NCBI GenBank assembly: GCA_009911065.1
Contig: QXWR01000028.1
Span: forward strand, 1-64,000
Source: Clostridiaceae bacterium
GTDB lineage: Bacteria > Bacillota > Clostridia > Lachnospirales > Lachnospiraceae
DNA: 64,000 nt
Reading direction: 5' to 3'
Within the stretch, counting starts at the first letter, position 1. Every line of letters starts with the position of its first letter. Below are positions 51,491-59,648 of this stretch, piece by piece. The notes under the pieces were generated by a model. That model was not told the origin of the DNA, did no database searches, and saw only the letters and a program-made list of their open reading frames with translations. The translations under genes were made by a program, and so were the position numbers.

Positions 51491-52417
51491 ATGAATACCT
51501 TAGATAACTATATTTCGGAATATATTGAATATTGTAAGTACCGTAAGCGTTTAGACTTCAAAACATTAAAGGCATATAAGATAGATTTAAAACAATATAC
51601 AGACTATTGTTCAGATTTATCTGATTGCTTTGGTAAAGATGTTGTGGATACTTTTATTACAAGCTTACACAAGAACTATAAGGCCAAAACAGTTAAGCGT
51701 AAAATAGCAAGCTTAAAAGCTTTTTTTCATTACATGGAATATAAAGAGATATTAACGGAAAATCCCTTTACAAAACTGGATATCCGCTTCCGGGAAGCCA
51801 AACTGCTCCCTAAAACTATTCCTTTGCACTCCATGCAGTCATTCCTGTCTACGCTCTATGTCCAAAAGGAGCATGCGGAATCTGAATATCAGCAAAGATG
51901 CTGCATAAGGGACATTGCTGTCATTGAACTGTTGTTTGCTACGGGAATGCGGATTTCTGAATTATGTTCCCTTAAACCATCAGATATAGATTTGGAAAGC
52001 AACAACATCCTGATTTATGGAAAGGGTGCCAAAGAAAGAATTATCCAGATTGGTAATCAGGAAGTTATAGCTGCACTAAATTTGTATAAAGAGACATTCG
52101 CAAAAGATATGGATTCATGTGGATACTTTTTTGTGAATAGGCTACAGCATAAACTGTCGGATCAATCTGTCCGTTGTATGATTAACCATTATGCAGAATT
52201 AGCTGGCATCAGCCAGCATATTACTCCACATATGTTTAGACATTCCTTCGCTACCCTTTTGTTGGAGCAAGATGTTGATATCAGATATATTCAAAGGATG
52301 CTTGGGCACAGTTCTATTAGCACGACTGAGATTTATACGCATGTGTCAAGCTCAAAGCAAAAAGATATTCTTGTACATAAGAATCCTCGGAACCAGATAG
52401 ATATCAATAAAGGATAA
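51491..52417 (+). CDS. Tyrosine recombinase (XerC/D-like)
   Basis: A 308-residue site-specific recombinase. The N-terminal SAM-like core-binding domain (YISEYIEYCKYRKRLDFKTL, KTVKRKIASLKAFFHYME) precedes the catalytic domain with Arg in LLFATGMRISELCSL, a Lys in IYGKGAKERII, HxxR in HMFRHSFATLLL, His in MLGHSSISTTE and the nucleophile in IYTHVS. All five catalytic residues are present. AAGGAGAG is nine bases upstream. It sits at the left edge of the accessory island and may integrate it, or act on invertible sites elsewhere. Simple chromosome dimer resolution is less likely given the context. Confidence 0.9.
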   Translation: MNTLDNYISEYIEYCKYRKRLDFKTLKAYKIDLKQYTDYCSDLSDCFGKDVVDTFITSLHKNYKAKTVKRKIASLKAFFHYMEYKEILTENPFTKLDIRFREAKLLPKTIPLHSMQSFLSTLYVQKEHAESEYQQRCCIRDIAVIELLFATGMRISELCSLKPSDIDLESNNILIYGKGAKERIIQIGNQEVIAALNLYKETFAKDMDSCGYFFVNRLQHKLSDQSVRCMINHYAELAGISQHITPHMFRHSFATLLLEQDVDIRYIQRMLGHSSISTTEIYTHVSSSKQKDILVHKNPRNQIDINKG

Positions 52418-52488
52418 TATATGATTATTATTTGATTATATTTACTTGATAGAATACATTATAAAAATGAACAGGTGGACTGGTACAT

Positions 52489-53586
52489 ATGAATATTTTT
52501 ATTAGTTGGTCAAAAAAACCAAGTATGGACTATGCCCTAAAAACTAAGGATTTATTGGAAAAAATAGATTCCAATATTAGGGCATTCGTATCGGAAAGAG
52601 ATATCTTAGCTGGGGAAGATGTTCAAAATGAAATTATAAATAGAATTAGTGAATGTGATAAACTAATTTTGTGTTTCACGAAGGAAAATAAGCGTTCTCC
52701 ATGGTTACTGTTTGAGGCAGGATATGCCAGAGGACTACATAAAACAGTAATACCATTTTTGTTTGATGATGATCCAAATTGGCATTCATGGATTGATAAT
52801 CCGATGAATAATGCTAAAGAAATTTCTATAAATAAAGATTCATTTGCAGACAATTTTTTTCGTGGACTAGATATTAATGATACAAGAGCCAATAGGAACA
52901 AACTTGATAGATATCAATTAGAAATTAGGCGTATTAAAGATGAAAATAGAGTAGTTGATATTGTGTGTGAGGATTTTGTTGATAAACTTATATCCTCGAA
53001 TGCTTTTACGGTGGAGAGTCCAACATTCCATCACAAAATAGCATATTTTCATACCGGATTTGAGAGTTATGATTTATATAAAGTTATAACAGAATCTTTT
53101 ATGTATACTGGAAAATACTTATGGATATATGGTAGAAAAAACATGAAATTGTTTGGAGGAAATTTTAAAGAGTTCTTTAAATACCTTGATGAAAAATCAT
53201 ATAACCATGAAAATATGGATGGTATTGATTTTAGATGCCTATTCTTGAACCCTAATTCCGATGAAGTAGATCGGGCACATTCTCAAAAAGAAATCTTTAG
53301 GCAAGAACTAAAAACCACCCTGTATAGAGCCAGAGACGTTATTGGTGATAATGAACATTTAAGTAAATGTTTCAGATTATATTCAAACAAACGAGAAGTT
53401 ATAATAATCAGGCTTGACAATTGCATTATATATTCTAGGCCAATGTTTGATGCTGAAGGAGTGCCACAATTACTGACTAACACCCCTTTTGAAGTTTTCA
53501 GCACCGACTCAAATAAGGGAAAGGAATGTGTACAAATATTTGAAGAGGTATGGGCAAACGCACAAAAGATTCACTATTCCTTTTGA
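52489..53586 (+). CDS. TIR-domain protein with C-terminal PLD-like or unknown domain
   Basis: A 365-residue protein. The N-terminal TIR domain (1-125) begins MNIFISWSKKPSMDYALKTK, contains VSERDILAGEDVQNEII and has SPWLLFEAGYARGL, where Glu is the residue expected for NAD+ cleavage in bacterial TIR enzymes. The C-terminal part (about 175-365) reads KYLWIYGRKNMKLFGGNFKE, FRCLFLNPNS and IIYSRPMFD, and resembles the PLD-like non-catalytic domains linked to prokaryotic regulators, an uncertain comparison. It follows the recombinase by 72 bp and overlaps tail-to-tail with the kinase-like gene by 13 bp. It is a likely anti-phage NADase effector. Confidence 0.75.
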   Translation: MNIFISWSKKPSMDYALKTKDLLEKIDSNIRAFVSERDILAGEDVQNEIINRISECDKLILCFTKENKRSPWLLFEAGYARGLHKTVIPFLFDDDPNWHSWIDNPMNNAKEISINKDSFADNFFRGLDINDTRANRNKLDRYQLEIRRIKDENRVVDIVCEDFVDKLISSNAFTVESPTFHHKIAYFHTGFESYDLYKVITESFMYTGKYLWIYGRKNMKLFGGNFKEFFKYLDEKSYNHENMDGIDFRCLFLNPNSDEVDRAHSQKEIFRQELKTTLYRARDVIGDNEHLSKCFRLYSNKREVIIIRLDNCIIYSRPMFDAEGVPQLLTNTPFEVFSTDSNKGKECVQIFEEVWANAQKIHYSF

Positions 53587-54227
53587 AGTTTTAATTGGAT
53601 ACAATGAACTATTTCGAACAATACTTCATCTATATCTAAAGATGTAATATCCACATTAAAAAAGCTTGTTTGATTTATATCTCTCATACTTTCAGTACTG
53701 TTAAATAAATCAATATTAGTTTCAAATATAAATGGAATATGTTGTAACATATAGGAATCGGGATCTCTTTTAATTAATCTACTATACAAGTCATTTTGAT
53801 TATTTATAAAGAGATTTATAAAAAGAATATTAGGATTATTTGCTAATTCTTTTAAAATTTCTGGAATGATATGTACTCCGTTGATAATAGAAGAAATTCC
53901 TTTGCGTTGCTGACGTATAACTATATTCTCAATGGAGTTTTTCATGATATTACATTGGTTCTTAGCCTCCTCCAGTGTAAGTAATTTTGTATGTGGAAAG
54001 ATTTCAATTTCTTCTAAAATAGATTTTAATGATAATCCCAATTTAATGGTAAGAAACTCATTGTAGCCTCTCAATGCATCTCTTAAAATATCTGTTTCTT
54101 CTATTATTCGAAATTCATTAAACCATTTTAATAACTTATAAGAAATCGTTGTCTTTCCAACTCCCGGAACTCCAGAGATAAATAATATAAAACCATTAGG
54201 AACTTTAAAGTCTACTTTATTATTCAT
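53574..54227 (-). CDS. P-loop kinase-like protein (2-phosphoglycerate kinase-type)
   Basis: A 217-residue NTPase/kinase-fold protein. Walker A is ISGVPGVGKTTISYKLLKWF, followed by EETDILRDALRGYNEF and, after a helical insert, ISSIINGVHIIPEILKEL, which parallels the TD.LR and EGVH motifs of archaeal 2-phosphoglycerate kinase-like proteins. The C-terminal lid is divergent. The substrate may be a nucleotide or small phosphorylated molecule. Its 3' end overlaps the TIR gene on the opposite strand by 13 bp, and it lies 190 bp downstream of the TIR/SLOG gene on the same strand. Confidence 0.68.
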   Translation of the reverse strand: MNNKVDFKVPNGFILFISGVPGVGKTTISYKLLKWFNEFRIIEETDILRDALRGYNEFLTIKLGLSLKSILEEIEIFPHTKLLTLEEAKNQCNIMKNSIENIVIRQQRKGISSIINGVHIIPEILKELANNPNILFINLFINNQNDLYSRLIKRDPDSYMLQHIPFIFETNIDLFNSTESMRDINQTSFFNVDITSLDIDEVLFEIVHCIQLKLQKE

Positions 54228-54416
54228 CACATTGTACCTCGTTTATAAAATTATATATATAGTTCGCAGATAATCATATATTATCCTTTATTCATAAATT
54301 TTCATAATTTCATCATCCGTCCACGGAAATACTTTTGTAAACTCTATTTACTACTTCAACCAAACTTTCATTTATTATCAATTCCTTCAATTATATATCC
54401 ACAATATTATCCTCTC

Positions 54417-56255
54417 TTACCCTATTGCGTTTAACAACCGCCTAATCATCAGACGATGATTTACATTATAAAACATGCTTTCATTAAAGCTCTTATCCCA
54501 CTGGTTTAAATCAGACCAATCCTCTTGTTTAATCTTTTCATAAGCATACTCACTAGAACGTCCTCCTACTGTACCAACTAAAGCTACTGGAATACTAACG
54601 CGCTTTGCTAATTCTACTTCGATATCTACTCCTTGCTGAGATTTATCATCCTTTATTTTTCCTCCCAAGCAAATTAATAGCTCACTTTTTTTCTTACAAA
54701 TCATATTTTCGCGCATCTCTTGCAATCCATCTGACAATACCAACGTACATTTTTCTTCAAGTTCCTCTAAGTTATACTGATCAAGATATGCTTTATCCAT
54801 ATGCATTTCAATAGAATATTTCATATCTGAACCATATAACTCTCCTATGTCAAAAATAAGTTTTTGAAACGTAGGATGTGCCCCAAAAACCAAAATATAA
54901 CCATTTTTAATAATTTCCCTAGAGTATATTGAGACTGCTTCCAGTAATGAATTTTTATATATCTCATCATAATCCGGAAAAGCCCCTGAAAGAATAATTC
55001 TTTTATTACGCTTTTGCCTTTTAACACCTGCTACATTTTCAAGATTCATAATATAATCGTCAAAATTCTCTTCTATAATTTTTGTATCACCCATCACTTT
55101 TTTACGATGCCCATGATTAGATAGTAAAAACAGTTTATCATTATTATCATATGTTTTGCCTTTTTTTACTTTTTCGATAAATTTCTTTAAATCCTGTTTC
55201 TTTGGATTTCTTCCATAGCATTGTATATAATGCTTTTTAATTCCTGAATCATAAATATCTTTTGTATTCTCCTTATACTCTATTTCATATGCCAACGTAG
55301 CATTTTTATCCCCTGTCAATTTAATTTTATTTGCGTCGTTCAAGTCCCTCAGATATTCAATATGAGAATATACTTGATTAGACGAATTCATAATAAGCTG
55401 AAAACACTTCTCTTCAATCTCATCAACAATCTCAATTAATCTTGCTTGGCAATCAAACTCATCACTTCTATAATGAAGCATAGGATGCTCTCCTGGATGA
55501 ATTTCCATATTTGAATAAGATGCATTATCAATTTGTATCCACAAAATAGGAATATCATAAATAAGTGCATAACATAGTTCTTTCATAATATAGGATGAAT
55601 TTTGTGCTTCCTCCGTTTGTAAAAATATAAGTACATCACTCATAGCCAAATTTTTATCAATATCTATTTGCGCATCATTTCCCACTTCAACATTAACAAC
55701 ATCCCGATACACATTTCTTTCCCTTGTTAAATGTCTCAATTCATCTGCAAGCTTTGCTGCTATATGCTCTCCATCAATACGCCGATGACTAATAAAGTAT
55801 AAAACTTCATCACGATACAATGGTGATAACGTTTGTGCAATAATTTTTCTGGCAAAAATCTGTGCAATTGCCTTCATATTATTCTTCATTGGATTTCTAT
55901 TTTCATTTCGACATGACACATCAAAACTCTGTTTATCGGATATTGTCTCCGGAGGCCTCCTACATTCCGGATTCTTTTCCATCGCTATTGCCCATATTCT
56001 ACTCTGAATATCATTATACTTTTTTAACAACCGCAGAAATTTATCCTCATACTTTCCATCCTCTGCGTTAAAAAATACAAATATATCATCCATATCAGCA
56101 TTGTCTGCCAATAACTGGTCTACTTGAAAAGCCGATGTAATATATAATTTGTTTGCAATATATGTATCCAAAATCTCTCGGCACGACTCGAAAAACACAT
56201 TTGCTTTGTCAATCGTTTTCATTGTCAACTTAGGATTACAAAAAATTATCTTCAT
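54417..56255 (-). CDS. Tandem TIR-like plus SLOG domain protein
   Basis: A 612-residue protein with three parts. Residues 1-120 form a TIR-like fold (ANVFFESCREILDTYIANKL, DDIFVFFNAEDG, RIWAIAMEKNP). Residues 155-290 form a second TIR domain (VLYFISHRRIDGEHIAAKLA, DVLIFLQTEEA, SSYIMKELCYALIYDIPILW with the candidate catalytic Glu). Residues 415-600 form a SLOG domain (IILSGAFPDYDEIY, GYILVFGAHPTFQKLIFDI, ELLICLGGKIKDDKSQQGVD, PVALVGTVGGRSSEYAYEK). SLOG domains bind NAD-derived signals such as the cyclic ADP-ribose used by Thoeris. Here sensor and TIR enzyme share one chain. The ATG is six bases after GGAGG, inside the end of the Nmad2-like frame. Confidence 0.78.
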   Translation of the reverse strand: MKIIFCNPKLTMKTIDKANVFFESCREILDTYIANKLYITSAFQVDQLLADNADMDDIFVFFNAEDGKYEDKFLRLLKKYNDIQSRIWAIAMEKNPECRRPPETISDKQSFDVSCRNENRNPMKNNMKAIAQIFARKIIAQTLSPLYRDEVLYFISHRRIDGEHIAAKLADELRHLTRERNVYRDVVNVEVGNDAQIDIDKNLAMSDVLIFLQTEEAQNSSYIMKELCYALIYDIPILWIQIDNASYSNMEIHPGEHPMLHYRSDEFDCQARLIEIVDEIEEKCFQLIMNSSNQVYSHIEYLRDLNDANKIKLTGDKNATLAYEIEYKENTKDIYDSGIKKHYIQCYGRNPKKQDLKKFIEKVKKGKTYDNNDKLFLLSNHGHRKKVMGDTKIIEENFDDYIMNLENVAGVKRQKRNKRIILSGAFPDYDEIYKNSLLEAVSIYSREIIKNGYILVFGAHPTFQKLIFDIGELYGSDMKYSIEMHMDKAYLDQYNLEELEEKCTLVLSDGLQEMRENMICKKKSELLICLGGKIKDDKSQQGVDIEVELAKRVSIPVALVGTVGGRSSEYAYEKIKQEDWSDLNQWDKSFNESMFYNVNHRLMIRRLLNAIG

Positions 56256-56619
56256 CAATTTCCTCCATAATAGATAAATGCACCTTTTCTTCTGCTATAA
56301 GGGATACCATGTATTCCAAACGCAAAATGCTGCGAATATATTCAATAAAATTTCCAATTAACATTTCATCCTTGCAGATCTTGTAACCAATATTTCTTCT
56401 TATTAGTATATCAAACTCTGTTGGTATACTAATCACATTTTCTCCAAAATAAATGCTTTTATTAAATACTGGACATTTGTTTCGAAATCTTGAATCTTCC
56501 CAATACTCATCAAAAGTTAATGTTTCATCTACTAACATTAACGAAACTAATCTTCCACGAATCGTCATACTTGCAATCTCAAAAGCGCAAATCCAAAATC
56601 CCTAGGTATGATATATGAA
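56236..56619 (-). pseudogene. Nmad2-like protein, truncated and frameshifted
   Basis: The coding part 56236-56568 (110 residues) reads GRLVSLMLVDETLTFDEYWE, SRFRNKCPVFNKSIYFGENV and IPTEFDILIRRNIGYKICKD, parts of the nucleotide modification associated domain 2 family. Its N-terminal SYIIPRDFGFA lies upstream in another frame, and the middle, including the usual LATCKP segment, is missing. It overlaps the start of the TIR/SLOG gene by 20 bp. A shortened but expressed protein cannot be excluded. Confidence 0.55.
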
Positions 56620-57050
56620 TAAAATCTCATAAATTGCTCTTACAATTTTCTCTCCATTCCATCCCACTAAATTATATCCATGTCCATATAACTCTGGAGA
56701 AACGTCCTCGTCCTTAGCCCTTGCAAAAAACACCAACAATTCTTTTTCCCATATCTGCTACTGTTTTAATTTCTCAATTTACATAATCGATTTTAGTCAT
56801 TTCCGTTTCCTTTCCAAATAAGTACTATAACTGTTCCTGCCCATCTTATTTGAGATTTTATAAGTTCTTGTTTAATATATTGCTCATTTTTTGCATTATT
56901 TTTTAATTTATTTTCGTATATGGAACTATCCTGTATATTTATTCCATGTCTTCCAATTAAATCTCTAAAATCACCTATTTTATCGGCATTATTATGCTGA
57001 TTTAATACAAAAATATTTTTATTTTCATCTGGTATATATTTCTCCTCCCA
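56605..57050 (-). pseudogene. Decayed MTH538/ThsB-type TIR gene
   Basis: The minus strand reads DKIGDFRDLIGRHGINIQDS, NAKNEQYIKQELIKSQIRWA and GTVIVLIWKGN, then an in-frame stop; after further breaks, EIKTVADMGKRIVGVF and DEDVSPELYGHGYNLVGWNG with EKIVRAIYEIL follow. This is the TIR_2 (DUF1863) family that includes Thoeris ThsB. Several stops and at least one frameshift make it non-functional. Confidence 0.72.
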
Positions 57051-57137
57051 AAACTACATGCTCAATATTTATTATATCGTTATCACATCTGTATTTCAAC
57101 TAATTTTGCCAATATTTTCCATATTTTGCTATCTAAG

Positions 57138-57410
57138 AAAAAAATCATCTGACCCAGACGCAATGCGCAGAATTACTGGAACATTCTCTATCCTTTCAGA
57201 AAGATTTGGAACATTGTCGCTGTTCCCCAAGTATTGAAAATTTCCACCATATCTGCAGGATATTAAATATCTCTGCAGATGACTGTATTTTCCAGGACAG
57301 CCATAACCAGGCTGACTCCACATATCAGAGCTTTTAAGGCTGCTCTCTCTGTGATCAAAAGGGCCTGTCCGTCCTGGTGACTACGGCTTTTGTCCTTGCA
57401 CAAACGTAGT
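57138..57410 (+). pseudogene. XRE-type regulator remnant
   Basis: The plus strand reads LTQTQCAELLEHSLSFQKDL, SPSIENFHHICRILNISADD and, after two frame changes, CDQKGLSVLVTTAFVLAQT. This is an XRE family layout seen in Clostridia, without its N-terminus. Confidence 0.6.
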
Positions 57411-57537
57411 ATGTAAAAAATAGAAAAGCCAGCAGTTCAGACTGGTATCTGTGCCGCTGTCTTTTCTGTGTCATGTCCTATGAAAACTTTGTTTTTATTC
57501 CTGTTGTTTTATAAGTTTTATCTAAGTGTACCTTCAT

Positions 57538-57714
57538 TTATAATTCCTCTTTTGTGCCTGTTTTATAGGCCATGATCTTCTTCTTTGTTGATGTCGGTTT
57601 TCTTATGTCAGACTGCATATCACATTCTTTTATATAATAAGCAGCCTTCCATGCCCCATGTGAAGGTCGGTTGTCCAAATCTTTCTGTTGAATAAAAAAT
57701 GTTATCTCTACCAT
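57538..57714 (-). CDS. Doubtful short reading frame
   Basis: A 58-residue frame from ATG: MVEITFFIQQKDLDNRPSHG followed by a basic tail rich in Lys and Thr. The composition is protein-like, but there is no clear ribosome binding site and I recognise no family. It may be the N-terminus of a lost immunity-type protein. Confidence 0.2.
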   Translation of the reverse strand: MVEITFFIQQKDLDNRPSHGAWKAAYYIKECDMQSDIRKPTSTKKKIMAYKTGTKEEL

Positions 57715-57759
57715 CAACATGTATTTTTTAGCAGTTATTATACTATGGAAAAACTCTAC

Positions 57760-58038
57760 TTAAAAACCAAGCCCTTGTTTGATTTTCTCCATGATTTCAT
57801 TATCAAATTGGTAACTCATTTCCCTTAGTCCAATCCCAGCTCCCTTTTTGAGGTATATCCACAAAACGCCCATATCTCTTGCGGCTTGTTTCAAAGCGAA
57901 CTTTTTATCTGATGTGGCAGCTACAAACACCACATCTTTAATTTCCGAGTAGGGCAGCCGCTTCTTTTCCATTACCAGACCATATTCATAAAAACGAGCT
58001 ACACCATCTCCACGTTTGTTCGGAGCCTCTACAATCAA
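57760..58038 (-). CDS. Small protein, probably 5'-truncated
   Basis: A frame of up to 92 residues (TTG start) encodes RFYEYGLVMEKKRLPYSEIK, VVFVAATSDKKFALKQAARD and an amphipathic end. It looks like the C-terminal part of a PH-like beta-barrel domain. The TTG sits immediately after the only purine-rich site and an in-frame stop lies four codons upstream, so the original N-terminus is probably lost. It follows the SUKH gene on the same strand. Confidence 0.45.
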   Translation of the reverse strand: MIVEAPNKRGDGVARFYEYGLVMEKKRLPYSEIKDVVFVAATSDKKFALKQAARDMGVLWIYLKKGAGIGLREMSYQFDNEIMEKIKQGLGF

Positions 58039-58132
58039 TCTCCCATTGTTTTATCTGGATTGCATCCATAATCCGGCTTCACGTTCTTTCAATAAATTCA
58101 AATACTTTTTTGCTGTTGTTATAAAAACCTCC

Positions 58133-59578
58133 CTACTTGAAAATATCAATAATTGTTTCCAATTGTTCCTGTACCGCTTCATCATTTGCCACAAACCAAA
58201 ATGTACTTTCTTCGCTGTCATATAACCCAACCGCCTGCCCATTCATGGCCTGGTAAAGCCTTCGGGTATTGCCTGCAGCAATCTGATCTGTAATATCTGC
58301 AATGGAAGACAGGTATGGACTCAACTTCCCGCCTTCAGACAACATTGATGGCTCAAAATCCGGAAACTCCCAAAGGATCAGATTCAATTTTTCATCACAA
58401 GCCAGCGCCCACAAAAATTCCGCCGCAAGAAAACCGTCTAAAATACCATATGCGTTCCATTGGCCTACGCCGTCATTGGCACGGCGGTATAAAAACGGAC
58501 TGTTCAATCCCGCCGCCCAGTGATACACCGCCTGATTTTCTGTGAGAAAGTTCAGTTTACCATCCTTTGTCTGCTTCAATCCGGAAAGAGGACGAACCAC
58601 ATTATAACTGCGGTAAAATCCACCTGGCAGATAGCGGTAAAACTCTTCCAATGGAAGTGGAAGTGAAGCCCCCAGACGGACTCCTGCCCGCTGGATACTT
58701 TCCTCCTTCGCTCCCTTTCCCTCAATCCCGGCAAATTTGCAGAGAAACTGTAATACCGGGGCAATGGATTTCAGTTCCCGTTCCTGCGGCGGCTGGAGTG
58801 GAGCCGAATTAAAAACAGGATGTCCGTCCTGGCTTTTCATCCAGACATATTTGAATCCCAACTGTTTCATAAGCTGTTCCAGTTCTTTATCGGATCTGCC
58901 GCCAAAATAGGCCATCCTTGAATAAAGAATATTTCCGCATAAAAACCGGGATGGTTCCTCCACAATGTTTACACTAAAATTTGTTCTATGACTAGAAAGC
59001 TGCTCCAACGGAACATGATAAAACGTATCTGGAAGATGCTCCCTCATTTTTTTCCAATAACTTTCCGCCTTATCTTTGTTGACGGCTACCACGCTGGGCT
59101 GCGCCAGGGTCTGCTGGTATCCTAACCATTCCATGATCCACTGAGAGAGTTTTGACTGATTGCACGGCACTTCACGGCCTTCCAGATGCTTTTCTTCCCT
59201 GCGTGTTTCCGGCAACACATAAAGCCCCCACATCTGCGGATCTTCCAGATCATTGCTGCTCATGGTATCCTTGATTTTGTGGTACCGACTTACTTCAAAG
59301 CCATAGCCGTACCTTTCATGCCGGCAAAAAGGCAGGATAGTAATGATGGTATCAGTCCAATAGACACGTTTGTAAATTTTTAATTCCTCAAGTGGAATCA
59401 GATTTCCCTTTTCCGTAAAAGCAGGATCATCCGAATGAAAGGTCAGATATAATTCCTGCAGAGCCTGGGGCAGCGTAAATCCCAGTTCCTTTTCCTTGTT
59501 CGCAATATCCTCCAATGTGACCGTACTTTTCATATCGCTGCCAAAAGACTTTATCCTATACAATTCCGCCTGTATCAT
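58133..59578 (-). CDS. Two-domain SUKH (SMI1/KNR4) immunity-type protein
   Basis: A 481-residue protein with two SUKH units. The first (about 15-160) has TLEDIANKEKELGFTLPQAL and QELYLTF; the second (about 300-480) has AGVRLGASLPLPLEEFYRYL and the end PGGFYRSYNVVRP. SUKH proteins bind and neutralise diverse toxins of polymorphic and contact-dependent systems. No toxin gene is nearby, so this may be an orphan immunity protein. GGAGG is nine bases before the ATG. It runs in a leftward series with Sel1, DUF4291, Imm42 and DUF7674-type genes. Confidence 0.82.
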   Translation of the reverse strand: MIQAELYRIKSFGSDMKSTVTLEDIANKEKELGFTLPQALQELYLTFHSDDPAFTEKGNLIPLEELKIYKRVYWTDTIITILPFCRHERYGYGFEVSRYHKIKDTMSSNDLEDPQMWGLYVLPETRREEKHLEGREVPCNQSKLSQWIMEWLGYQQTLAQPSVVAVNKDKAESYWKKMREHLPDTFYHVPLEQLSSHRTNFSVNIVEEPSRFLCGNILYSRMAYFGGRSDKELEQLMKQLGFKYVWMKSQDGHPVFNSAPLQPPQERELKSIAPVLQFLCKFAGIEGKGAKEESIQRAGVRLGASLPLPLEEFYRYLPGGFYRSYNVVRPLSGLKQTKDGKLNFLTENQAVYHWAAGLNSPFLYRRANDGVGQWNAYGILDGFLAAEFLWALACDEKLNLILWEFPDFEPSMLSEGGKLSPYLSSIADITDQIAAGNTRRLYQAMNGQAVGLYDSEESTFWFVANDEAVQEQLETIIDIFK

Positions 59579-59648
59579 CGCAATGTACCTCCATCTGTTC
59601 CTAAAAAGTATTTTAAAAGCGTGTCAATTCCTCCTTTTCCAAACATTT

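Larger units (their letters stand above)
57051..57759. other. Low-coding region between decayed TIR gene and small ORF
   Basis: It contains an XRE remnant (57138-57410) and a doubtful short reading frame (57538-57714), listed separately; nothing else is visible. Confidence 0.5.

Noticed and set aside
51491-52417. This recombinase as the enzyme that flips 7660-7975
   Set aside because: Possible but unsupported: no matching 31-bp site lies near the gene, and it stands 44 kb away at an island border. Kept only as a possibility.
52489-53586. TIR protein as a canonical Thoeris ThsB
   Set aside because: It is longer, has an extra C-terminal domain and lacks the DUF1863-type motifs that are visible in the decayed gene at 56605-57050.
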